From a virus: a stretch of 25,212 bases of DNA. Positions 1-7,308 of this stretch are shown in pieces. The position numbers and the translations under genes are program-made. The stretch spans positions 1-25,212 of the IMG/VR virus record IMGVR_UViG_3300009094_000066, one strand, 5' to 3'. Every line of letters begins with the position of its first letter. Positions within the stretch are counted from its first letter, which is position 1. The notes under the pieces are model-generated. The model ran no database searches. It was given only the letters and a program-made list of their open reading frames with translations, and was not told the DNA's origin.

Positions 1-54
1 CTCCTCCAGCACGCCCTTGACCTCCTGAACGGAGAGGACACCTTCAATGCCTGA
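1..54 (+). CDS. C-terminal end of an upstream gene (partial)
   Basis: Frame 1 is open from the first base to a TGA at 52-54 and encodes LLQHALDLLNGEDTFNA. The end of this gene overlaps the ATG of the next small ORF by 8 bases, and the ribosome site of that ORF (GGAGAGG, 31-37) lies inside it. This is the same tight packing seen between the genes downstream, which supports real coding. Only 17 residues are visible, so no function can be given. Confidence 0.5.
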   Translation, partial: LLQHALDLLNGEDTFNA

Positions 55-145
55 ACCCGAACCCGACCCCCGCCTCGACGGCCACGGCACCGACTACGAC
101 CCCGAACGCGGCGGCTGGTACCCACCCGAACCCGACAGCGAGTAG
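47..145 (+). CDS. Small acidic proline-rich protein, unknown
   Basis: A 32-residue ORF starts at ATG 47, 9 bases after a good Shine-Dalgarno (GGAGAGG, 31-37), and ends with TAG at 143-145. The product begins MPEPEPDPRLDG and ends WYPPEPDSE. It is rich in Pro, Glu and Asp, with no membrane segment and no cysteine. I do not recognise it. The ribosome site, the overlap with the preceding gene and the terminator hairpin 30 bases later make a real terminal gene of an upstream operon plausible, but short ORFs like this can occur by chance in high-GC DNA. Confidence 0.5.
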   Translation: MPEPEPDPRLDGHGTDYDPERGGWYPPEPDSE

Positions 146-175
146 CATCGGACCCGCTCCCTGATCAGAGCACCA

Positions 176-209
176 GGACCCCCACGGCGATTGCGCGCCG
201 CGGGGGTCC
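176..209 (+). terminator. Strong hairpin, intrinsic-terminator-like
   Basis: Arms 176-189 and 196-209 pair over 14 positions with one A-C mismatch, around the 6-base loop ATTGCG. No U-run follows, as is common for actinobacterial hairpin terminators. It sits in the only gap between the small upstream ORF and the endolysin and probably separates two transcription units. The rest of the 146-253 gap shows no clear promoter. Confidence 0.7.
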
Positions 210-253
210 CTTGCGTACCCTGTACCAACCACCGACACAGGGACGTGATCAGG

Positions 254-1339
254 ATGGCGAATCCACTCCTCGCCGACCAATTCATCAACGCACTCCGCGC
301 CGAAGGCGTACGCGTCGAAACCGTCGGCAACTGGCGCACCCACTCCCGCGGCAACCGCGGCGACGGATGGGGCCCCATCAACGGCGTCATGATCCACCAC
401 ACCGTCAGCCGCGGAATCGCCGCCAGCATCGAACTCTGCCGCAGCGGCTACGCCGAACTCCCCGGCCCTCTCTGCCACGGTGTCATCGACAAGAACGGCA
501 CCGTCCGCATCATCAGCGTCGGCCGCTCCAACCACGCCGGCGGCGGAGACCCCAACGTCCTCGCCGCCGTCAAAGACGAACGCTACGGGGACTACCCGCC
601 CGCAACCCAACGCGGCAACAGCAACGGCGTCGACGGCAACGCCCACTTCTACGGCTACGAATGCATCAACATGGGTGACGGCAATGACCCCTGGCCCGCC
701 GAGCAGGTCGACGCCATCATCCGCGCCTCCGCCGCCATCTGCCGCGCCTACGGATGGACCTCGAAGTCCGTCATCGCGCACCGCGAATGGTCCCGCGACA
801 AGTCCGACCCCACCGGCCCCGGCATGCCCAACATGCGCGACCTCCGTGCGAAGATCCAAGAGCGGCTCGACCGCCCGGCATCGTGGAACCCCACGGCGCC
901 CACCACACCGACGACAGGGACCCCCGACGTGGCCTCTCCGAACCTCACCGTCCTCGCCCGCCCCGAGAACTACACCCTCACCAAGGACGCACCCCAGACC
1001 ATCTACTGGACCGCCGAGAACACCGACGAACCCGGCGGCCACGCCGCCAACGGCGCCACCGTCCTCAACGGCGGCCGCTACTCCGCCACCCTCAACCTCA
1101 CCATCGACGGACTCGGCGAAAACGAGGTAGTCGAAGTCCGCCCCATGGACGGCACGTTCGTCGGCGACCCCACCCAGATCGAAGGCATGGGCAACCCGGC
1201 CCTCTCCATCCAGCGCTCCGTCACCATCAACGGACGCGTCAACGGACTCCTCGCCTTCCAGCTCATCTCCCGCAGCGACGACCCCGTGACCCTCACCAAC
1301 GCCACGCTCGCGATGCTCTCCTGGCCCAACCCGGCCTAA
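254..1339 (+). CDS. Endolysin, N-acetylmuramoyl-L-alanine amidase
   Basis: This 361-residue protein carries an Amidase_2/PGRP-type domain at about residues 40-205. It cuts the bond between MurNAc and L-Ala in peptidoglycan at lysis. The zinc-site motifs are visible: GVMIHHTVS with His48/His49, AHREWS with His176, and DKSDPTGPG at 182-190 with the conserved Lys and Asp. A Pro/Thr linker (about 210-228) leads to a C-terminal domain of about 130 residues that looks beta-rich and is probably a cell-wall-binding or regulatory module; I do not recognise its family. There is no signal peptide, so export would depend on the holin-type neighbours. ATG 254 is chosen because it is preceded by an AGG-containing site (TCAGG) and starts before the domain. 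An upstream GTG/ATG in frame at 191 falls inside the terminator hairpin and is unlikely. The holin-like gene follows after 5 bases. Confidence 0.93.
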   Translation: MANPLLADQFINALRAEGVRVETVGNWRTHSRGNRGDGWGPINGVMIHHTVSRGIAASIELCRSGYAELPGPLCHGVIDKNGTVRIISVGRSNHAGGGDPNVLAAVKDERYGDYPPATQRGNSNGVDGNAHFYGYECINMGDGNDPWPAEQVDAIIRASAAICRAYGWTSKSVIAHREWSRDKSDPTGPGMPNMRDLRAKIQERLDRPASWNPTAPTTPTTGTPDVASPNLTVLARPENYTLTKDAPQTIYWTAENTDEPGGHAANGATVLNGGRYSATLNLTIDGLGENEVVEVRPMDGTFVGDPTQIEGMGNPALSIQRSVTINGRVNGLLAFQLISRSDDPVTLTNATLAMLSWPNPA

Positions 1340-1344
1340 CACCC

Positions 1345-1629
1345 ATGGATGACCCCACGCTGGCAGAGATGATCCGCGGCCTACGCGCAGACGTACAACG
1401 GCTCATTGACCGAGAGGCCCTGTACGTCACGCAGGAGCAGCGCGCCACCGACCGGGAACTCTTCGAACTGAAGATCCAGGGCGTCACCAAAGACCAGCAA
1501 GACCTCGAAAAGGCGCAGGCAGCATCCGAAGCACGCCTCGCCGCCGTCACCCGCTGGTTCTGGACGGTCCTAGTCGGCCCTGTCATCGTGGGAGTCATCC
1601 TGTACCTCGTGACCGGGAGCAAGCCGTGA
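1345..1629 (+). CDS. XhlA/holin-like membrane protein
   Basis: This 94-residue protein has a hydrophilic, helix-forming, charged N-terminal part (about 1-70, coiled-coil-like, with Asp/Glu/Lys/Gln heptads) and one C-terminal membrane segment (about 71-90, [20 protein letters not shown]) followed by GSKP. This is the architecture of XhlA-type haemolysin/holin-associated proteins. Its position right after the endolysin supports a role in membrane permeabilisation at lysis. ATG 1345 starts 5 bases after the endolysin stop, and its stop overlaps the next start (GTGA at 1626). It could be a holin itself or a holin partner; the sequence alone does not decide between them. Confidence 0.72.
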   Translation: MDDPTLAEMIRGLRADVQRLIDREALYVTQEQRATDRELFELKIQGVTKDQQDLEKAQAASEARLAAVTRWFWTVLVGPVIVGVILYLVTGSKP

Positions 1630-2135
1630 AAGCCTCATTGAGATGGTGGATCCTGGTGATCGCCGTCTCAGTCGGCATCGCCTCCGCAGCCGCCTACGGG
1701 CGAGGAATCAGCGAACGCCTCGACACCGCCGAACGAGACCGGACCGCCCTCGCACAACAGGTCCGGTCCCTCGGCGGCACCCCCGTCGCCGGCCCCAAGG
1801 GAGACACTGGCAGCAACGGTAAGGACGGACGGGATGGGCGCGACGGAACGGACGGCACGCCGGGCCCGGCAGGCCCGACTGGTGAACCGGGCCCGGCAGG
1901 CCCGACAGGCAACACGGGCATACAGGGTCCGCCAGGGGATGCGGGTCCTGTCGGGCCGGCTGGTCCGCAGGGACCCGTGGGAGCGACAGGACCTATTGGC
2001 CCAAGCGGCCCGGCAGGACCTCAAGGCGAACGCGGCCCCCAGGGAGACACCGCGGACGCATGCCCCGCGGGGTACGAGGGTGCGATCGTAGAGATCAAAG
2101 AGCACGACTACTTCCTGTGCAGGAAGGTGACCTGA
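1626..2135 (+). CDS. Membrane-anchored collagen-like protein
   Basis: This 169-residue protein begins with a basic N-terminus and a hydrophobic segment (about 7-24: [17 protein letters not shown]) that could be a signal anchor or a cleaved signal peptide. A short helical stretch (about 28-50) follows, then 29 uninterrupted Gly-X-Y triplets (residues 56-142), many of them GPA, GPT and GPQ. The C-terminal cap of about 27 residues has two cysteines (ACPAGYEG and FLCRK). Collagen repeats in phages usually sit in tail fibres. Here the gene is in the lysis cassette and starts with a GTG overlapping the stop of the holin-like gene (GTGA). A second holin, spanin-like or surface protein role is possible but inferred. 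The triplet region contains a 20-base DNA direct repeat with 27-base period. Confidence 0.8.
   Translation: MKASLRWWILVIAVSVGIASAAAYGRGISERLDTAERDRTALAQQVRSLGGTPVAGPKGDTGSNGKDGRDGRDGTDGTPGPAGPTGEPGPAGPTGNTGIQGPPGDAGPVGPAGPQGPVGATGPIGPSGPAGPQGERGPQGDTADACPAGYEGAIVEIKEHDYFLCRKVT
1860..1906 (+). repeat. 20-base direct repeat, 27-base period, in collagen-like gene
   Basis: The 20 bases at 1860-1879 recur exactly at 1887-1906. They encode two copies of a GPAGPT nine-residue unit. Such repeats let collagen tracts grow or shrink by slippage or recombination in multiples of nine bases. Confidence 0.85.
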
Positions 2136-2147
2136 ACGGAGCACACG

Positions 2148-2627
2148 GTGACGGACTACATCTGGACCAGACGCGATGGTGAATCCTCCGTAGCGCACGG
2201 CGCCTTCCAGGAGTACCTGCACCAGGGGAAGGCGCGCAGTGCAGCCTCCGTGGCGGAAGCGTTGGGGAAATCCGTCACGCTCTGCGAGCGCTGGTGCGCA
2301 GCGCATGACTGGGTGTCACGATCTGTCGCCTATGACGCGTACATCCTCACCGCGGACACGGACGGACTCGTCCACGAGATGGCCGAGAGCCGAGACGAGA
2401 ACCTCGCCCTGATGCGCAAGCTCAAGGCCCACCTCTCCAACCGGCTCGACGTGTTCATCGAACGCAACCAGGACCCCACCATGCTGTGGACCCAAGCCCT
2501 CACCGCCATGGCCAAGGTCGAACAGAACTTCCTGATGCTCAAGGACGACAAGAAGACGTCCGACGCCGTCACCCGCGTCGAGGACATCGTCCGCCGCATG
2601 GAGGAAGAGATGGCAGGACGGTCGTGA
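2148..2627 (+). CDS. terS: Terminase small subunit
   Basis: This 159-residue protein has an N-terminal helix-turn-helix-like region at about residues 18-62 (SVAEALGKSVTLCERWCAAH, then DWVSRSVAYDAY), typical of actinophage small terminases, followed by a long helical part (about 70-155) suited to oligomerisation. It would recognise the packaging site and hand DNA to the large subunit. It starts at GTG 2148 after ACGGAG (2136-2140) and ends in a GTGA overlap with the large terminase gene. Identification rests on the helix-turn-helix pattern and position; the subfamily is not certain. Confidence 0.85.
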   Translation: MTDYIWTRRDGESSVAHGAFQEYLHQGKARSAASVAEALGKSVTLCERWCAAHDWVSRSVAYDAYILTADTDGLVHEMAESRDENLALMRKLKAHLSNRLDVFIERNQDPTMLWTQALTAMAKVEQNFLMLKDDKKTSDAVTRVEDIVRRMEEEMAGRS

Positions 2628-4234
2628 AGATCAGCCGCGCCGAACTCCAGCGGCTATCCCCCGCTGACCTCGCGCGGCTGGAAACCATCCTGGAGCAGTC
2701 CCTCCAGGACCTCGAGGCCGGGAAGGTCCCGTGGCTCTGCGCCGTCCCCGACTGCGACGGACGACCCCACCCCGGCCGTCCCGGCGCACACGCACGCGCC
2801 GCACAACGCCCACCCGAGGGCGACGACTGGGACGTCTGGATGGCCCTCTGCGGCCGCGGATTCGGCAAGACCCGCATGGGCGCCGAGTGGGCGATCCTGC
2901 AAGCACGCAAGTACGAACGCGGCGCGCTGATCGGCCCGACGGCCGGCGACACCCGCGACGTCCTCGTACAAGGCGAGTCCGGGATCCTCGCATGCGCACC
3001 CGCCACATTCCGCCCCGTCTACGAGCCCTCCAAGCGCCGCCTCACCTACCCCAACGGCGCCATCCAGATGCTCTACAGCGCCGACGAACCGAACCGCCTC
3101 CGCGGCCCCCAGCACCACTACGGATGGATGGACGAGCTAGCAGCCTGGCGCTACCTCCAGGAAGCCTGGGACATGGCGCAGCTCGGCATGCGCCTCGGCG
3201 ACCACCCCAAGATCTGCGTCACCACCACACCCCGGCCCCTCCCCCTGATCAAGCTGCTCCTCAAGGACCCGATGACCGTCACGGTCCGCGGGTCGACCTA
3301 CGACAACCTCGCCAACCTGGCTCCCACCTTCCGTCGTGCCGTCGTCTCGAAATATGAGGGCACGACGTTGGGCAGACAGGAGCTCGACGCCGAAGTCCTC
3401 GAGGACCTTCCCGGCGCGCTCGTCGCACGCCGCCACATCGACGAACACCGCGTCCCCGAAGCGCCCGAACTCATCAACATCGTCATCGGCATGGACCCCG
3501 CAGGCACCGGCGCAGGCGACGAAACCGGACTCGTCGTCGCCGGCCGCGGGACCGACAACCGCAACTACATCCTCGCCGACTGCTCCGAGAAGATGTCCCC
3601 CGACCGTGCCGCCCGCCGCGCCTGGGGACTCCTCGAAGAGTGGAACGCCTCGCTGTTGATCGTCGAGGACAACGGCGGCAAGGACTGGATCGAAAGCGTG
3701 CTGCGCGCCGTGTACAAGGAGCTGTACCCCAACGCCGGCATGCCGCCCGTCCGCCGCGTCAACGCCTCTCAAGGCAAGCGACTCCGCGCGCAGCCCGTCG
3801 CCATGCGCTACGAACAAGGCCGCGTCTGCCACGTCGGCGCGTTCCCCGAACTCGAGGACCAGCTGACGACGTGGATCCCCGAGGAAGACAACGACTCCCC
3901 CGACCGGATCGACGCTATGGTCCACGCCGTCGCGTTCCTCATGAAAAAGCACGACCGGGCCGAGTCGGTCCTGTCGTCGCCGCACGCCCTCAAGGGCCGA
4001 ACCGCCGGCGGTATGCACCCGGCCATGGCTGCCCGCAGACGCGCCCAACAGCGCGCGACAGCACCCATTCAGGACCTCCAGCCCTGCAGGGCACTGCCGA
4101 ACTGCACCCGCTTGGTGTCCTCCGGAGCGGCCTACTGTTGCTCCGAGTGCGCCCACGCAGACGAGAACCGGTATGAGATCCATGCACACAGCGCAGCGTG
4201 TGACGACCGTGCGCGCGCGCGTGCGGCATCCTAA
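2624..4234 (+). CDS. terL: Terminase large subunit (packaging ATPase/nuclease)
   Basis: This 536-residue protein powers DNA packaging and cuts the concatemer. The ATPase domain has a Walker A-like GRGFGKT (77-83), Walker B YGWMDE (166-171, with Glu171) and coupling motif VTTTPRP (199-205). The RNase H-like nuclease domain has acidic residues in GMDPAGTG (Asp291), IVEDNGG (Glu348/Asp349) and DRIDAMVHA (Asp427/Asp430). An N-terminal Cys/His patch (Cys39, Cys44, His49, His56) and a C-terminal extension with Cys488, Cys494, Cys505, Cys506 and Cys509 look metal-binding. GTG 2624 overlaps the small-subunit stop (GTGA), is placed just before a natural N-terminal helix, and is preferred over the longer open frame back to 2486, which lies inside terS. 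The next gene follows after 8 bases. Confidence 0.96.
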   Translation: MKISRAELQRLSPADLARLETILEQSLQDLEAGKVPWLCAVPDCDGRPHPGRPGAHARAAQRPPEGDDWDVWMALCGRGFGKTRMGAEWAILQARKYERGALIGPTAGDTRDVLVQGESGILACAPATFRPVYEPSKRRLTYPNGAIQMLYSADEPNRLRGPQHHYGWMDELAAWRYLQEAWDMAQLGMRLGDHPKICVTTTPRPLPLIKLLLKDPMTVTVRGSTYDNLANLAPTFRRAVVSKYEGTTLGRQELDAEVLEDLPGALVARRHIDEHRVPEAPELINIVIGMDPAGTGAGDETGLVVAGRGTDNRNYILADCSEKMSPDRAARRAWGLLEEWNASLLIVEDNGGKDWIESVLRAVYKELYPNAGMPPVRRVNASQGKRLRAQPVAMRYEQGRVCHVGAFPELEDQLTTWIPEEDNDSPDRIDAMVHAVAFLMKKHDRAESVLSSPHALKGRTAGGMHPAMAARRRAQQRATAPIQDLQPCRALPNCTRLVSSGAAYCCSECAHADENRYEIHAHSAACDDRARARAAS

Positions 4235-4242
4235 GGAGCATC

Positions 4243-4533
4243 ATGGACGCGATCACGCTCGCCATCGGCGCACTCGTCACCGCACGCCTCACGCGGCTCA
4301 TCACCCGGGACCAGATCCTCCACCCGGTGCGCCGCCGGCTCATCCTCAGGTGGGGCAAAGACAGCATGCTGTCCTACCTGATCACCTGCGATTGGTGCGT
4401 CAGCATCTGGATGGGCGCAGCCGTGGCCACTGTGGGCGCCGAAACCGGGCTGTGGCCCCGCTGGGCAGCCATACCGTTGTGTCTGGCCTACAGCTACGTG
4501 GCGGGGTACCTCGCCTCACGGGAAGGTGAGTGA
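4243..4533 (+). CDS. DUF1360-like small membrane protein
   Basis: This 96-residue protein carries the pattern TRLITRDQILHPVR (17-30) and the signature CDWCVSIWMG (49-58), with hydrophobic segments around 46-64 and 73-91. This resembles the DUF1360 family of small membrane proteins, which often sits near the terminase and portal genes in actinophages and also occurs in sporulating bacteria. Its function is unknown. It starts at ATG 4243 after AAGGAG (4223-4228), 8 bases after terL, and overlaps the portal start by one base (TGATG). The CxxC pair could bind metal or form a disulfide. Confidence 0.78.
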   Translation: MDAITLAIGALVTARLTRLITRDQILHPVRRRLILRWGKDSMLSYLITCDWCVSIWMGAAVATVGAETGLWPRWAAIPLCLAYSYVAGYLASREGE

Positions 4534-6347
4534 TGGGATTCCTCGACAAGCTGCGCGGGACGGGCCATGACCCTGCGCCCAAGACGATCCTCGCGGCCGC
4601 CGTGCCCATGTCCGGGCCCGGGGTGCGGACACTCAACCGGGCCCGGGCGACGTCCACAACGGACCAGTGGCAGAACGAAGCCCGCTACTACTACGACGTG
4701 ATCGGCGAGCTACGCGCGCCCGTCGTGTGGATCGCAAACGCCGTCTCGCAGGCCGACCTGCACGCCACGGACATCGACCCCGACACCGGCAAGCCCACCG
4801 GCCCGTCAGACGACCAGCGGGCACAAACCGTCGCCATGCAGGCATTCGGCGGACCATCCCAGCGCGCCGGGCTCCTCCGCACGGTCGCGATCTGCTGGCA
4901 GGTCACCGGCGAAGCGTGGATCATCATCCGGCCGGGCGAACCCCAGCAGCCGGACACGTGGCTGGTCCTGTCCGGCGACAAGGTGCGCGCCAAGGGCGAC
5001 TCGTGGCAGTACACCGACCCCATGACCGCCGCCGCGATCACCCTGACTGCGCAGGACCGCATGATCCGCGTCTGGTCCCCGCACCCGTTCGACCAGTCGA
5101 AAGCCGACAGTGCCGTCCGCCCCGCCCTGCCCATCCTCCGCGAGATCGAGAAGGCGACGCAGAACATCGCGGCCCGCCTCGACTCTCGCATCGCCCTCAA
5201 CGGGCTCATGGCCATCGCCGAGGAGCTCGACTTCCCCAAGGGCGACTTCCAGACGTCGTCCGAGTCGTTCATGGACCAGCTCCTCACCTCCGCGGAGTAC
5301 GGGCTCTCCAACCCCGGCCAGGCTTCCTCGCAGGTCCCGATGGCGTTCCAGGCCCCCGGCGAGCTGATCGCGAACGGGGGCGCGTTCGCGCACTACGACA
5401 TCTCCACCCAGTTCGACGGGCAGGTTGTCGAGCTGCGGCAGGACGGGCGTACCCGCCTGGCTGCGTCCCTCGACATGCCGAAGGACGTCGCGGAGGGCAC
5501 ACAGGGCGAGTCGAACCACTGGACGTCATGGAAGGTGGAGGAAGACACCTACAAGATCTACATTGAGACGCTCCTCAAGGCCATCGGCGACGCCATCAGC
5601 GAGCACTGGATGCAGCCGGCCCTGATCGCCATGGGCGAGACGGCAGAGACGGCCAAGCTACGGGAGATCGGCTGGGACACCACAGCCATCGTCGCCCGGC
5701 CCGACGCCTCCGAGACCCTCGAATCCCTGTACGACAAGGTACTCATCTCGGACGAATACATGCTGTCCGAGCACGGTGTCCCCGAGGACGCGATGCCGTC
5801 GCCGGAGGAGCGCACCCGCCGCATGCTGGAGAAGCTCGTCTCCGTCGCCCCGACGCTCCTCGCCGACCCTGCCATCGCGGACGCTCTGAACCTTGGACTC
5901 GAGGTTGCGCCGGCGGCTGCTGGTGTCGACGCGAACGTGACCCCGGGCGGAGAGCTGGAGTCCCCCGAGCCTGCGCCCGCACGCGCACTCCCGTCCACGC
6001 GTAGCCAGGAGCCGACCCCCGAACCGGTACCGGACGGCCTCGTCGCCGCCGCGGAGCTGATCGTGTTTGACGCGCTCTCCCGCGCCGGCGGCCGGCTGCT
6101 GACGAACCAGAACCGCGGACAGTTCAAGTCCACCCCCCGCGAGGAGCTGCACACCGTCATCCAGCCGGGCAACGTAGACGCGCTCATGGAGGGATCGTTC
6201 CAGTTCACGGATCGTGTCGCCGAAGCGTTCAGTGTTGAGCCGGCACGCTTTCAGGACAGCATCCGCGCCTACACCGGGTGGCTACTGTCGACCAGCCGCG
6301 CGCATGACCCCGAGCACCTCGCGTTCTTCCTGCGGAAGCTGTGGTGA
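4533..6347 (+). CDS. Portal protein
   Basis: This 604-residue protein has portal features. An early segment with an aromatic cluster (YYYDVIGELRAPVVWIANAV) is followed by a wing/clip region (EAWIIIRPGEP, a WQYTDP element, DRMIRVWSPHPFDQSKAD) and the long helical stem with AALDMP-like wording (AASLDMPKDVAEGTQGESNH). It forms the dodecameric ring through which DNA enters and the terminase docks. Residues about 455-500 are Pro/Ala-rich and probably disordered, followed by a helical C-terminal domain of about 100 residues. ATG 4533 is preferred to the GTG at 4530 because it lies 7 bases after GGAAGG (4521-4526) and forms the TGATG overlap used elsewhere in this window. Placement between terminase and the MuF gene supports the call. 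Confidence 0.93.
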   Translation: MGFLDKLRGTGHDPAPKTILAAAVPMSGPGVRTLNRARATSTTDQWQNEARYYYDVIGELRAPVVWIANAVSQADLHATDIDPDTGKPTGPSDDQRAQTVAMQAFGGPSQRAGLLRTVAICWQVTGEAWIIIRPGEPQQPDTWLVLSGDKVRAKGDSWQYTDPMTAAAITLTAQDRMIRVWSPHPFDQSKADSAVRPALPILREIEKATQNIAARLDSRIALNGLMAIAEELDFPKGDFQTSSESFMDQLLTSAEYGLSNPGQASSQVPMAFQAPGELIANGGAFAHYDISTQFDGQVVELRQDGRTRLAASLDMPKDVAEGTQGESNHWTSWKVEEDTYKIYIETLLKAIGDAISEHWMQPALIAMGETAETAKLREIGWDTTAIVARPDASETLESLYDKVLISDEYMLSEHGVPEDAMPSPEERTRRMLEKLVSVAPTLLADPAIADALNLGLEVAPAAAGVDANVTPGGELESPEPAPARALPSTRSQEPTPEPVPDGLVAAAELIVFDALSRAGGRLLTNQNRGQFKSTPREELHTVIQPGNVDALMEGSFQFTDRVAEAFSVEPARFQDSIRAYTGWLLSTSRAHDPEHLAFFLRKLW

Positions 6348-7144
6348 CCACACCCCCGGGCGGCGACCCGCATCTCCCGGCCAGGCTCCGCGCCAACGAC
6401 ACCATCCGCCAGGGCGAAGAGCGGATCGGCCGGGCATGGTTCCGGTCGCTGGGCCGCTACCTCGACAGGGTGCGGCCGGCCGTCGTCCCCGAGGGCGGGC
6501 CGCTTGACCCCGCCCGCTTGTCCGACCATGACGGGTTCTGGACAGAGCAGGTCGACCAGGAGATCCGCCCGGCCATCGGGAACGTCCTCGCGCGCGCCTG
6601 GCGGGGCGTCACGCGCGCCGGAGAGCCGCTCACCGACCCGTGGACGTCGACCTACCTGAACGAGGCAGGGAACCGGCTCGTACGCCTCCCCGACGAGGTG
6701 TACAGCCTGGTCGTCCGGGAGATCGAGCGCGGCATCACGGAAGGCCGTCCCATCGCCGACGTCACGCGGGAGGTGCAGGCCGTCCTCACCGCGTCGGGGA
6801 GCGAGCATTGGCGCGGCCGGGCGCAGACCGTCGCCCGGACCGAGACTCTCGGCGCCGTCAACGCCGGGGTGTACCGGGCCGCTGTCCTCGACGCCGAGCA
6901 GCGCGGTGACGTCGCCCCGTTCAAGACGTGGATAGCCACCGACGACAAGCGCACCCGGCCCACCCACAACGCAGCGGACGGGCAACGCACGCTCATGTCG
7001 GAGCCGTTCCGGGTGGGCGGCGCGGCGCTCCTGTTCCCGGGCGACCCGCGCGGGCCCGCGCAAGAGGTCATCAACTGCCGGTGCACGATCCTCCCGACCG
7101 TGCTGGGTGAGACTATCGACTGGACAGAAAGGCAGAACCCGTGA
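6344..7144 (+). CDS. MuF-like minor head protein
   Basis: This 266-residue protein has the SPP1 gp7/Mu gpF-type C-terminal domain: TVARTETLGAVN (162-173), TWIATDDKRTRPTH (195-208) and PGDPRGPAQEVINCRC (232-247). These proteins sit inside the head near the portal and help head maturation or DNA exit. The N-terminal half is helical and charged. GTG 6344 overlaps the portal stop (GTGA); the GTG at 6341 is an alternative adding one residue. The gene ends in another GTGA overlap with the 55-residue ORF. No toxin domain is fused to it, unlike some MuF proteins. Confidence 0.9.
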   Translation: MTTPPGGDPHLPARLRANDTIRQGEERIGRAWFRSLGRYLDRVRPAVVPEGGPLDPARLSDHDGFWTEQVDQEIRPAIGNVLARAWRGVTRAGEPLTDPWTSTYLNEAGNRLVRLPDEVYSLVVREIERGITEGRPIADVTREVQAVLTASGSEHWRGRAQTVARTETLGAVNAGVYRAAVLDAEQRGDVAPFKTWIATDDKRTRPTHNAADGQRTLMSEPFRVGGAALLFPGDPRGPAQEVINCRCTILPTVLGETIDWTERQNP

Positions 7145-7308
7145 GCTGGATGGATGAGTGGCGGGCCCCCATACAGGAAGCCATCGAAACGGCGCTCCTC
7201 GACGCGCACCGGACAGCATGGGCCGAGGGCGGCGAACTGGGAAAGTTCGTCGGGTTCATACGGGACGATGACGGCGCCTACATGGTCGAATGGGAGATAG
7301 TTCGATGA
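7141..7308 (+). CDS. Small hypothetical protein, 55 aa
   Basis: GTG 7141 overlaps the MuF stop (GTGA) and the TGA at 7306-7308 overlaps the protease ATG (ATGA), so this short ORF fills the gap exactly with coupled starts on both sides. The product begins MSWMDEWRAPIQEAIETALL and ends MVEWEIVR. It is acidic, helical in the first 30 residues, then probably beta. No family is recognised. The precise fit between two essential genes argues for a real gene, perhaps a small head-assembly protein. Confidence 0.75.
   Translation: MSWMDEWRAPIQEAIETALLDAHRTAWAEGGELGKFVGFIRDDDGAYMVEWEIVR

Noticed and set aside
211-253. Promoter upstream of the endolysin (TTGCGT, TACCCT)
   Set aside because: No -35/-10 pair with acceptable spacing; the hexamers fall within or beside the terminator stem.
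211-256. Similarity between the endolysin and HNH leaders (GTACCC and GATCAGG shared)
   Set aside because: The shared pieces are short and differently spaced, and only the HNH copy has a proper -10 hexamer; chance is likely.
44-1342. 432-residue open frame on the - strand
   Set aside because: It is antisense to the endolysin, with a Gly/Val/Ala/Asp-biased sequence and no recognisable domain; a codon-bias shadow.
4210-4221. GCGCGCGCGC run that could adopt unusual DNA structure
   Set aside because: It is the coding end of the large terminase (Ala-Arg repeats) in very GC-rich DNA; no sign of separate function.
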